The notes under the pieces are model-generated. The model searched no databases and was not told the DNA's origin. It saw only the letters and a list, made by a program, of their open reading frames with translations. Positions 1 to 11,691 of a stretch of 64,000 bases of DNA are shown here, in pieces (the first letter of the stretch is position 1; the number at the start of each line of letters is the position of its first letter). A program made the translations under genes and the position numbers. Origin of the DNA: Gonapodya sp. JEL0774 (lineage: Eukaryota; Monoblepharomycota; Monoblepharidomycetes; Monoblepharidales; Gonapodyaceae); NCBI GenBank assembly GCA_027604505.1, contig JADIIX010000007.1, positions 62,001 through 126,000 on the forward strand. Reading direction: 5' to 3'.

Positions 1-3000
1 GGGAAGAGTTCCAGCACCGCATCTAAAGTGCGAAGAAAGCGAACAGCTGTGTCTGGTCCTAACAACGCAGCATCGCAATTTATCAGATATTTGAAAGTTG
101 CATGAACAAGATCCGCTGACGTTGTCGCCCGGCGTTCAATCTGAATAGTACGTTGGCTTGCAATATGTCGCTGGGCGGTCAAAGGGCGCTGACTCTGTTC
201 TGAGTTTTGTTGCAATGCCGCATTGCCCTCGCCCGAGGAGCTACCGCTTTCGTCCAATTTTGGCCAGGCTAGCCGATCAGTGAACGCTTTGAGGAGTCTC
301 TGATTAATTGTAAAAGTACGAATTAGCGCGTTGAGGGAGCTAGGAGTTGGTAAGCCTCACTTTCATCAGGCTGTGATGTTCTGCAGACTTGAATCCTGAC
401 CAGTTAAGCAAATCAATGAGGATCTGAAGCAACAAGCCCAAGCAATCATTCGCGGTTTTGAGCTTTAAAAACCAAATTTAGGTGAGAGTCGATCACTGAT
501 CAAAAAAAATTCACGTGTCGCTGACCTCCGCGGTGGGCAGTTCTTCAGCGTCTTTCGCATCCACCTCTTTCCGTTCCGCAGCATCTCGTAGTAATGGTAA
601 TTCGTTAACAATTCTCTCCAGCAATGAAAGAAGGGTTGGCACTACTGGTACAATCCTGGCGACGACTTCTGCATCCGTCATTTTCCGCAGCTGTGAGCCA
701 TTCAGCCACTTGTCGGCAGGATCCGTGGCACGGCGTCCAAAAGAGTTCGACGATGGGACACAAAGTTTCGAGCTTAGTTTTCGGCTCAAATCTTCCAGGA
801 GGAAGCGGCACTCAGGATACTAGGAACAAATCGTAATTATAGAAGCAAATACCAGGGAACTAAACATCATCCACCCTACCGCCAGGCTGGGTTTCCCCTC
901 GTTGTTCTCGGAACCAGGTCCGTGAAATCGCAAAAGTGCGAACACGTCAAGCTACGCAAAAGATGTTGTGAGAGTAGATCCTCGGTATGCAAACCCAAAA
1001 AAGTGTCCGCACCGACAAATCCCTCAACAGCCCCGCAAGCTGTTTCACGCCTTTTATCTGCTGTCCCGCCGCCTTCTCTTTCTTGACTTTGGTCTTCTCT
1101 TCTTCTTCCTCCCGTAGTGCATTTACACGTTTGTTTTTTTTGGTGCCCGTGGCGGATCTCCGAACCTTTCAATGAGAATGGAAATGACTCAGACAAAGAA
1201 TAGCGAGTAGGTAGTGGCGCACTCACAGTTGCGCGCCCACCATCTACTTTGGTGACGGCCTTCTTAGGTTGAAGAATTATGGCGGGAGTGCTGGGGCGCT
1301 CCAAATCCGAATCTTCGTCCGACTGCTCCTCAGCGTTTCTGCTTGCTCGTGAGGGGCCGGCAAGTCCCACGTCCGAAGTTACAGACGATTCTCTCCTCTC
1401 CCTCTTGACGTTCTTGTCTGAGGTTTTGACTCCGACTGTAAAGGATACCACAGCCGTTTGCGCCTCTTGCAGTTCGAACGGACACCATGTGAGGGTGGCG
1501 CGTGCGAGGTCGTCCAGCAAGGATTCCAGGCGGACAAGGTCCTTCAATCTTGATACCACCTGTAGAGCAAACTTGTCTTCGGTACAGACACAAAAGGCAT
1601 TGATAACCTCCCGGAACCTGTAAACTGCATCAACCAGCGAAGAACAATATTAAGGATGTGGTTCGTCGGAACATACCAGTTGATGGTGTTGAAAACGCTC
1701 GTGCAGGCAGCTTCAAGCATTTCCACGCCGTAGTTCAATTTCAGTTGCTTTATCGATATCCACCAGAACTTGAGACACAGGAGCGAAGGACGCAAACGGA
1801 CCTGAGAGCACCCACAGTCACCTCCCTCTCCTCCCACATGACACTTCCAAGGAGTAAGTGCCCCTCTGACATCTCGTTCTTCGCCGCTCCGCACGCAAAG
1901 TACAGTCTCCCAAGTGGTGCAACCACACTTCCTACACTCAATCCGTAAGCTGTGTACTCCTGGCCGCACGTGGCGCTCTCTGGGCGGATCGCTAGTGGGT
2001 AAAATGGAAATCCAACCTCCTCGATGCCGTCGTCTGCAGTAACCATGTTCATCCACACCGAAGCGTCAACAAAGCAGTCATCACTATCGAGGAGTGTACT
2101 CATGTGATCGAGATCTGCTTGTTTCCAAGCAAATTCTTCAATCAGAGATACGAAATTCTCTTGAATCCACTGGCTTATGTCGATAAAAAGGCACTTGCTC
2201 GAAACCATGTCGGAAAGTTCGTCGCACGCGAGCGTGAGTGCGGACTATTGAATTCGGGGTCATCGCGGCAACAGAATGTGGTAACAATCCCACTTTCTAA
2301 CAACGGTCGCCGAAGGAAACAAGGACGCACCATCGATCTTTGTGCACACCTCTTCACCATCTCCAGCACCTCAACCGCATCTCTGAGAGGTGACTTGCCC
2401 AAATCCTCAATCTCACCCGCCATCTCGGTCGATCCCCAGTGCTTCACCAATGCGCAGGCAGCCATCACTCCGATACGCCGGTATCGGTCCAGAGGGTGCG
2501 TGAGTTGCTTGGTAAGTGCGATCATAACTTCACTACCAACAGCAGAAGACCCGTGATCGTCCTTCAGAGCCGGTGATGTCAATCTGGGAATAATTTGTGA
2601 AACGAAACGAAATTCTGACTCACCTCCTTCGGCAGTGTCAACACTGCCAGGGCCTCAAACAACATCCCCACCTGTTTCAGTGACATGGAATCCAACTGAT
2701 CCAGCAGGTTCTTCACAAATACTGCGAATCGTGCAGCGCCCTCTCGATCTTTCTTCGCTAAAGAAAGCAATATGGAGAGGGCTACCTCAACATCGGTGGG
2801 AGTGCCGGAACCCGCATGAACGACCAAAGAATGTACGATTTCCTGAAAATTTGCCATAAAATGCCACTACGGATCCCTGTTCTTTATGTGGAAGAGTCAA
2901 CCGTTCCACCCACCTGCCTTTCATAATCCTCCCACTTCTTCCATGTCTCCGACACAATCGTCGCGGCAGCCGACCCACATCCACCCCTTAGGAGCACCTC

Positions 3001-5396
3001 CATCACCCCAACAACCTGCTCCGCGTAAGGCCTGAGTGCCACGGCGTGTCTCCCTACGGCACGCGCAAACAAAGACGAGGTAAAAAGGCCGAGAGTGCAC
3101 TTGCGGACGAAAAGAGCATCTATTTTCTTGCGGAGTGTGGGACGGGCGAGAAAGAGGAGGAGGATGTCCAATGCATTATGGTCTGAGGACTGGTCGAGCG
3201 GCGAGCGACACCAAGATTAAGAAGAATTTGCCTGTGTTGTACATGCGATGGGGAGATATCCGACTCGCCTGATCAACTTTGCCGATCACTGTGACCACCG
3301 CGTCCCTGAAGTCCATATTTCCCCGTAACGAGCTCCTCAGCTGATCTGAAGTATCACGAAAGCACAGGTGAAACGCCGTTACCGACTTCCCATAATTATT
3401 GGAAGAGCCAGCCTCTCAGATCTTAACCTACCAAGCACCAATGCCTCTTCACTTAACCTTGTTCCCCCAACAGTCTTTGCTTTGCCCTTGCCCTTGGCTG
3501 CAGCTGCGTCCCTTTCCTCGGCAGCGTCAACTAGGTCCGCGATTACATCAACGTCAAGGTTTGAGCGCAGGGATTGCGCCATCTGGAAAAGGAGCCCGAA
3601 GGAGATGTACCAGAAGAAATAGGACCGCATCAATGTGGGCCCAGCTTAACATCCCCATGGAGCAGCGAACCAACCTCCTCCATCACCCCTGCCCTTCCCG
3701 CGTTTCCGCTGGGCCCACTCTGCAGCACGAACCGAAGAGTCAGTGGCAACGTCGCCAAATCCGGATCCCGCATTGTCTCGAACAGCCGCGAGCGGAGGTC
3801 GGACTTGGTATAGTATGAGTAGTTTCAAAACAACATCGCGCGGGATTAAGATTGGAGGGGTAGTGGAGGGATGAAGTGATTTGAGGGCTTAGAGTGAAGA
3901 TGCCAAATGGGAATGACATACTTGTACACTTTCCGAGAGTCCCATATTTGCCAAAGCGTCCAAGGCAGCAGGTCTCAATTCTGGTGTGTCAAGGAGGTCC
4001 GACAGTGCGGAAACCGCAACCTGAAGTTTAAGTGAAGGAGGATCGATGCGAGTGGAGGGACTAAGAACGATATCACAACACTCCGGCGAAACAATCCCTG
4101 CCCTGACACTCCCTGTGTCCGAATCAATTGCTCCCCGGTGTCCCCACTTGCACGCAGTCTATCCTTTGCCCCGTCAACGACTTGAATACAACTCGCTCAC
4201 CTCTCCCCCCGTAGCTGCCCCCACATCCCCTACACACCCAACCAATTCTCGCCTGATCTCTCCCTGAGCTATTTCGATTGCACCAACCAGAGACATAGAA
4301 ACAGAGACGGGGTCCGCGAGACGGGATGAGGTGAGCAAGTGGCGAAGGTGGCGAAGCGCGAGGGTGGGGGTAGAGATGACAGAAGGACCGTGGGGAGGGG
4401 AGCTGTGTTGTTTCGGGAGCAAGAGAAGGGGACAGGTGGGTTCATTCAAGAAGGGAGCTGGGTGGTCCGGTTTGCAGACAGCTTTTGAGGGAACCGCGTG
4501 CCCACAGACCTCTGCTTCATCTGAGAATATCCTTAGCACTCACAAGCGCCCTCAAAGCTATTTCCACTGCTACCCAGAGGATCGCCAAAGACCCCGATCT
4601 CCCCCACCGCCTACCCGGAAAAAACAAACTCACTCCTCGTCATCCCCTGCTAACGGTATCACACTTTCCAACATCCACTTGACAAGTCTAGTCTGCAGCT
4701 GGTCAACGATAAGGAGCAGGTGAAGTAGGGTTGGCGGCGGAGAAAGGCTGGGGGGTGGGGTGGGATGAGATTGGGTTTGGCACGAGGTGAGCCAGGAAGG
4801 AGAACAGGCCCCTCGTCGGATTTGCATTTTGTTTCACAAACCACCCAACACGGTTCCGGAATTCTTACCTGTCGAATCCGCCCAAGGAGCCCCGGTCCTT
4901 CGCCAGGTCCGCATTCTCGTTGGGTGCTTTGGGGATCTCAACAACGAGCGATGTGAGGCATTTGCGTATCACGGTGTCGTCTTGCGCCCATTCCACGAAG
5001 CCGTCGATGAGCTCCTGCGCTGCAACAGTAGGGTTTCCGGAGGTGTGCTGAAGGAGAGCGTGACTGATGGATTGCGAGAAGAGCGCGGGGATGCAGCCTA
5101 TCACAGTCGGAAAAATTCAAGATTAAGAGGTCAGATATGAGTGCATCAGTGTGTGAGGGTGTGCAAACTAGCTCTCCACGTCGGGAAAACTCACGAAGTA
5201 CGAACTGTCCACCGACTGCGGCATGGACATCCAGACCAGCAACCCTCAGCACGTGGTGGCACAACGACTCGTCTGGCTGCCGCTGAAACTGCTGCGGCTT
5301 GTTGATGGCATTTGAAGTTTCAAGAGGACGAACAGAAGGAACCGAAGACAAAGCGAAGGAAGGGTGGCGACCGGCGTGTCCGGCACGCACCGACAT
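1..5396 (-). CDS. FANCD2: FANCD2 (Fanconi anaemia group D2 protein), 3' end cut by window edge
   Basis: FANCD2 pairs with FANCI as a DNA clamp and is monoubiquitinated at interstrand crosslinks in the nucleus. The ATG at 5396 starts a product whose first exons (5195-5396, 4869-5097, 4634-4747) join in phase. Segments along the gene follow the human protein in order: the early helical block ending RKCLTSL, the LATLPLTLRFVLQSG stretch near 3.8 kb, exon 2624-2842 with the conserved AVFVK, the TKQLTHPLDRYRRIG block and FYPLAIRPES. The lysine at 2711-2713 matches the human ubiquitinated Lys561. An acidic Ser-rich insert lies near 1.2-1.4 kb. The exons at 511-789 and 1-345 continue the family, so the C-terminus lies beyond base 1. 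The middle exons, about 3.2-4.6 kb, are only partly resolved. Identity comes from recalled family sequence, not a search. Confidence 0.85.
2711..2713 (-). other. FANCD2 monoubiquitination lysine codon
   Basis: The codon AAG lies in the context RFAVFVKNLLDQLD. In human FANCD2 the equivalent NAVFVKGILDYLDN holds Lys561, which the FANCL ligase ubiquitinates. Preservation of the lysine suggests the ubiquitin switch is intact; this is inference from alignment by eye. Confidence 0.75.
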
Positions 5397-6222
5397 GGCT
5401 CTCTACTGAGCAAAAAAATCGAAAGCGGTACAATACCGACGGTCGGATGGGGAGTATTCTTCCAAGAATGATGTCTTCTGGTGACCGTTACACCTGCCGC
5501 ACTCCTGCTGTCTTGAAACAGGTTCTGATTTCTGGTTTGAAGTGGCAGATTCGACAAAGATTCGATAAAGATTTGATTAAGATCACCCGAGCGTTGCGAT
5601 GAAATATCGCTATTGGACTCAGGACGCTCTGATTGTTCCACTGCTTCACCTGGATATGTCTTCGCAATTGGGCTGCGTTGGGCCGAAACATGTGCTCAAG
5701 CCACCAACGCAGTTTTCTCCCAAACCTACCCAAAATAGAGTCCAAGCCTCTCAATTGCCACTCATGACCACCCAGGCAAAGCAGAATTTTCATGCTACAC
5801 AAAGTGGCATGAAAATATCACTTTGTGGCACTTCGTAGAACATCTTACATGCCGGGTGCCCTCTGTCACCGCTCACAAGAACTCACGACTGGAGTTGCAC
5901 CGCCATTGTGACAAGGACAACAGTTACGTAACCTCGCGATCTGATTTTTGCAAACAATGATGAGCTGTATCGAGGGGTGTATAAATAGGCCGGTGTACGT
6001 ATGTTATGTGCTCACACAAGTAGAGACAGTCAGCCAAATCGAACAGTTGTTCGAGTGGCTTATTCCCGTTGACAAATATGCGCACGGAATGGATATGTTT
6101 AAAAAACGGCAGTATTCCGGACGAAACGCTAAAGTGCGATGACAAAATCAAACTAAATAGATATTGGCGCTCCGATGCAAACATTCAAAATTAAATAATG
6201 TTCGAGACGTAGTCGCTTGACT
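5397..6222. other. Intergenic: FANCD2 promoter and 3' flank of the ankyrin gene
   Basis: This 826 bp interval lies between the FANCD2 start and the stop of the inversin-like gene, both on the minus strand. It should hold the FANCD2 promoter and the upstream gene's 3' UTR. A TATAAATA sits on the opposite strand at 5980-5987. No convincing coding region is seen; the short ORFs show no family features. Confidence 0.5.
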
Positions 6223-9200
6223 TCACTGCTCATTCACCCCCGCACGATAACTGTTCGTCAATAACTGAGTCACCTTTCGCTTCTCGTCTTGCAATCGCCT
6301 ACGCTCCTTTTCCAGCGTTCTGCGCTCCGCTTCCACTCTTCTCCTCTCATCCTCCAACATTACACGTTCTGCCTCCACGAGATCCCGCTCCATCTCGCAC
6401 CGCTGTCGTTCTCTCTCCATCGCCTCTCGACGTCGGCGTTCCTCATCGGTCAACTCTCGTGCCCACAGTTCCCCCGTCTGTGCTGCAGTATCCTGTTTTG
6501 CGCTTTGCACATTTACCGAAAATTGATTCGGCTGGGAGCTTGACATCCGTGCTAAGAGAGTCGACGACACCGGAAGTTCACTTTTCGGAGTCGCCGGCAG
6601 TTGTCGTCGAGCTCTTGATGATGCTCGCAAGCGTTTACGATTCTCACGTCGCACTTTCTGATACCTCCACCACCTCTGGATTCCCCTCGCTTTTGCTTCC
6701 TTGAGTTGGTCACGCGTAAGGGCACCCCATCCTCGCGACAGCAGTTCCATCGTAGGTCGATCGCCACAGGCGATCGCAAAGTCTAAGGGGGTAAAACACT
6801 GTAAAGATGCGTAGAATGTAAGGAGCGACTATATGTGATGAAATGGAGTGGAGGGCCATTTGATACGTCACTCACTTCGTCTCCCTTCTCTGTCTTGTTC
6901 ACGCTCGATCCCATCCCCACAAGAAGCTCTACCACCTCACTGTTCCCCTTCAATGCCGCCCAGTGCAAGGCCGTTCTCCCTCCCACATCTTCAGATTTGA
7001 CATCCGCACCATAATGAAGCAGCACACGGACTGTCTCAGTGTCTCCGGAATATGCGGCCTCGTGCAGCGCCGTCGTTGTACTCTTATCGCGAATGTCCAC
7101 TTCCGCACCAGCCCGAAGCAGTATTTCGACGACCTCGGCACTTCCTGCCGCAGCTGCCCAGTGTAATGGAGCTCTGCCCTCTAAATCTCCTGCATCCAAG
7201 TTCAGCCCCTCGCGAATGAGGAGCTCCGTCACGTCGGAGCGACCGAACGCAGCTGCTTGATGGAGCGCCGTGCGTCCTCGGTGGTCGCGATGACGCAACA
7301 GGGTTGGAAAGTTACGGAGAGTGTGCAGCAAAATTTGGCAGTGTCCGATGGTGGAAGCGATGTGGAGAGCTTGAACAACACCAAAACGTTGTCGTTTATA
7401 ACGCTAATCATCGTTGTCGTGTATCAACGTACCTGTTGCGCCAGATTCATCTTCCAGTTGAAGATCCGCTCCCATCTCCACAAGCATCCTTACCACCTCT
7501 TCCTTACCTTCCGTTGCTGCCCACATCGCGGGCGTCCTGCCCAGACTATCTCTTGCGTCCAGATCGGCGCCGATCTTTTTTCCGTCGTTGACAGATTTCC
7601 CGTTGTTAAGACCGCCTCTAGCCAACATGACAATACAATCAAGCCGCCCACGCTGAACAGCATAATGCAATGGACGTGCACCGTGCACGTCACTCGCATT
7701 CTGATCAGATCCCGCTCGAAGCAGCACGGCGAGGCATGCTATCCGTCCTTTGGCAACTGCCCAGTGGATGGGACTTCGACCATGGTTGTCGCCGGGGATC
7801 GGCGACTTTGTGGATCGCACGAGTTCGATGACAGCGGCAAGGTGCCCCGCACCGCATGCAAGATGAAGGGGTGTGCAGCCATCAGAGTCTCGCGCAACCA
7901 ACAGGTCCTCAGAGTGCTTATTGGACTTGCACTCTTGAAGAACCTGAATGCACTCCACGTTCCCGCCCATGGCTGCCCAATGTGCAGCGGCCTTGCCCTC
8001 CAAATCTCTCTTCACCGTATCGGCTCCCCAATCACAAAGAAGTCGCACGTGTTTTGATTGTTGGCGAAAACATGCCCAATGGAGAGGTGTCATTCCATCC
8101 TCGTCCGGAGGATCCAGTCCGTTTGATTTTGCTCCAGGGACTGCCCTGCTCCACATCCTTCGAGGCTGAACAGCTCCGCAGATGATACGGAGACAATCAG
8201 TCCGATCGGGATTCGTAGCGCAATGTAAAGGGGTGCGTCTATTGTAATCCTCCGCACGCAAATCAGCTCCTGCGCGGATTAGGGTCTTCACAGTAGCGAC
8301 GCGTCCATAGTGAGCAGCCCAGTGTAGAGCTGTGCGCCCGCTGCGGTCTGCAAAATCAATCACTGATCCCCTGCTAATGAGCAACTTGACGCCGGCGGCA
8401 TGGCCAGCAATGGCAGCAAAGTGCAAAGCACTGCGTCCTTCATCATCGCAAAGATTCAAGTCAAGGCGGCAGGTGTTCAAAAGTAAAGAAAGCACCTTAA
8501 TATGACCCGTTCGAGCAATGTGCAACAAGAGAATGTTTAATTGAAACTCAGTCATGCATCGGAGAAGCGATTTGGCAGAGGATAAGTCTTCTTTGGTGGA
8601 ATCGAGTCCGGGCGCGATCACAGCAGCTCGCTGACCCTGAAACACGAGTGATCAAATGAACCCGCGAACGGAGTACTAGAATGCAAACTCGCACATGAAT
8701 CATTGGCACGGGCACTGTTGCTTCCACTTCTTCTATTCTCTTCGCAACAGTCTCCTCCACAACTTCATTAAGATAGCCTGGTCCTCGTGAGCCACAGGTT
8801 TCATTTATGAGCGCTTCCTTAATCGCCTCGCGGGTTGAGTCCAAAACCTTGAAAAGAGGTGCCTGCGATGCGCTTGGCGCGAGAGGACGGTGAGGGTCTT
8901 CCACAGGCAAAGAGTTCGTGTGTGTGCCAAACATGGGATCTGAGCACTCCATAATGCTCATCTCCGAGGGCTCTCCAACTTCCGGATCATGAGACGTGGT
9001 CTGTGAGACAGGTTGAATCCTCATCGAAGGTTTGTCCACGGTAGAGGACGAGTTTTCTTGATCACGATTGGATGGGCTGTGTGTATTCACTGGTGGTGCT
9101 TCATTTGGACCGCTTACGGCTCGCTGCATCGTCGACAAATCAGGTTGCACCACAGGCCCAGGGACAATAGCGTCACGACTGCCAATTGCTGTATCTCCAG

Positions 9201-11565
9201 ATCCGGCTTTCGGGGTTGGGGTACTTCTCAGAGCACCTGAGACGGATGCTCCACTGCGTACTGCAGCTCTCACAGACTCGACCCCATGTGGTCTTTTCAT
9301 ATCCTGAGAAGGAGGGAGGACAACCTGTCCCAAGCTTTCATACAGCGACTTTCGAGATGTTCTCCGCGACCAATGCGACATAGCAGCGCCGGAGTTGGCG
9401 ACCGATACAACAGATCCTGGCGCTGGGTGCGAGGACCTTATGGTGGGTTCGCGCATCACATGTTCGGTAATTTTCGCCTTGGAATCCGAGTCTATTGACC
9501 GAGGATCGCTATTCCTGCTAAGGGATCCAGTTGCATGTGGCGGCAGAGAAAAGCTCGAGCCCTTGCCGTGAAATAAGGACTGCAAAACTGGGACGTTGTG
9601 ACTTCCACCCTGAATAGTTGAATCTTTCGAAGGACCCTTTACGATCCCGACATTTGTTGACGTTGTAATCGGCTGAGATCTCGAGACAACCAGAGCAGGG
9701 GCTAATTTATCCAGTCTGCCTGTAGCCTCAGCGTTGTCATCTCTAAGCACATCTTGAGCTCCGGCCCCAGCGAGATTGCCAATGATTCCCGCACCGCCAA
9801 ATGTAGCCTGTCCAACCATTACGCCACCCATTGGTGAGCTCTTCGGTCTTTCGGCAGCAGAAAGAGTTCGAGACCTCCGTAGGATCGGAGCGTTCCCAAC
9901 ATTCGGTTGAAATTGTTCCTCACGGAAACGTTGGACTCCTATGGCAGCAGACTGGGGTCGCGATTGCGGATTACCTGCGAATGGGAGGACGGATTCGTTC
10001 GCGGTCACGAGGAAAGCTGGTTGAATGTGGGCGAGAGTGTTCGGATGTTCCTCTCTGGAAACGAGCGCTCCAAGGGTCGGACTCGTCGGAGACGGTGGAG
10101 ATTCTTTACCAAAAACCGCAGGGAAAGAACGTCTTTGACTTGCTCCACTAAAAAGAAGCTTCTGATTTAAGCTGGTGAGTTCCGGTGTTGTCGGAGATGT
10201 CGAGACCTGACTTGATCCGGAAGATGTTCCCGAAAAGCCCAGAAACAATCCGTTCGTGGAAAGCGAGGAGGTCTTTTTCTCAAAGGTAGGAGGTACTCCT
10301 GTTGCACTGGTGCCGTTCAGCAGTAAATGCTGGCGAGAACCCCCGAAAGCCAGGGATTGGTTGGAATTTGCTGTCACTGCAGTGGCAAGGACTCCGTGCA
10401 CGCCTACGACTTTCGACTGCTGTGCTACGCCTGATCTTGAAACAGAGTCTCCCACCACAATCCCGTTCTGCACCGAAGACTTCAAAGGTTGAAAGTCTAA
10501 GAGGACCCCATTTTGCGAGCTCGAGATGGGAACGACTTTACTAGTTGTCAGCTTCGCTCCAATTTCGTTTGCAACAGCCCGAGCAGCGAGTGATAAAGTG
10601 GATGCCCTCACCCCAACACCAGTGTCCAGCGTCCTCCGAGAAGAAACCCGAAATCCACTACCCAGGCCGACACCAAGGCTAGCAGTGAGCAAGGTCCGCG
10701 AGACGTTGATCATCGAACCCCCAACATTTACAGACCCCGAACTATCACTCGGTGCTGTTGTGTCAACGGAACCGGTCACACTTGGAACCGCCGGAGGTGC
10801 AGATTTGGGGCCTGTGACCCTGGTGGAACGCGCAACATTGGTAACAATGGTAAGGTCTCTCGAATTCGCACTTGAATTCAAGGGCGATGGGACGTGGCGT
10901 GGTGATAAAGGTCCACTTCCGCCGTCTAGACTTCTCGCAGGATGTGGTACAGTAGTTTCATAGGGAACTGATAACGAAGCACCTTGCTTAACTGAGACGG
11001 GCCTGCGATCCCGGCTGGGTGATGCAGATGTTCCAGCGGAGGTTTCAGTGAGCGAATGTACCCTCTGAAACGGTTCTTGAGGGTAAGGGTCAACTGCACA
11101 GTTTTCAGACACTGCAGCGTGGGCGGTCATGCTCCTGCCAGCATTCGTCTCATGTGTTGCTGGGATGGTCGCAGATGTGGAGCTCGCAGACCGAACAAAC
11201 TCATCACCAGTCCGTGACGAGGCTATAGAATAAAGTGTCGGGTCCCGACGTTGTATATTGCTGTGAAAGTTTCCGGAGATATTGCCGTCGCGGATGGAGG
11301 AAGCGTGCAAGTGGTCACCATCCGTCCTGCGTCTCATGACCACAGGAAGGTGACGTAGACCATTGGAAGAAGGAGATCCATGTGTACGATTCGACACCAG
11401 AAAAGGAGATTGGCGGTCACGGTCAGAGTGAGGAGGTAACTTGGGAAGCGCGGATGACGGAGAGCACTGAGGTTGTGAGCCCCCTCCGCCCGCAACCACC
11501 TCTGATTCAGGAGAAGAAGAGGATGTCCTCGTGATGAGCAAGGTCGGGGTAAGCGGAGACGACAT
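6223..11565 (-). CDS. Inversin-like ankyrin-repeat/IQ/coiled-coil protein
   Basis: Model: exons 8695-11565, 7433-8636, 6876-7369 and 6223-6798, giving 1714 residues. Introns are 58, 63 and 77 bp and all phases match. Residues 1 to about 957 are Ser/Pro/Thr-rich and look disordered. Then come about 16 ankyrin repeats (many with GRTALHWAA-type signatures), ending in a degenerate repeat CFTPLDFAI. A basic IQ-like helix (IQRWWRYQKVRR) and a charged Glu/Arg coiled coil follow. Repeat number, the MWAA repeat and the TPLD-to-IQ transition resemble vertebrate inversin (NPHP2), which acts at the ciliary inversin compartment. The long N-terminus is not in vertebrate inversin. An unrelated ankyrin/IQ scaffold remains possible. 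The ATG at 11565 is the only strong start; the first exon stays open to its donor. Confidence 0.8.
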
Positions 11566-11691
11566 CCCGAGATCGTGTCAAAATAAATGTGTGTGGAGGG
11601 TGGAAGAATGTGTGCAGCGCGTGGCAGCCAGCCCATCATACTGATATCGAAGAAGACACAGAATTATCAGTATAAAATACATGCGCATCAT
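11566..11691. other. Short spacer between two minus-strand genes
   Basis: Only 126 bp separate the stop of NOC1 from the start of the inversin-like gene, so NOC1's terminator and the other gene's promoter must share this sequence. No defined element is recognised. Confidence 0.4.

Noticed and set aside
7257-8057. 266-codon plus-strand ORF
   Set aside because: Antisense to conserved ankyrin repeats; composition is not protein-like.
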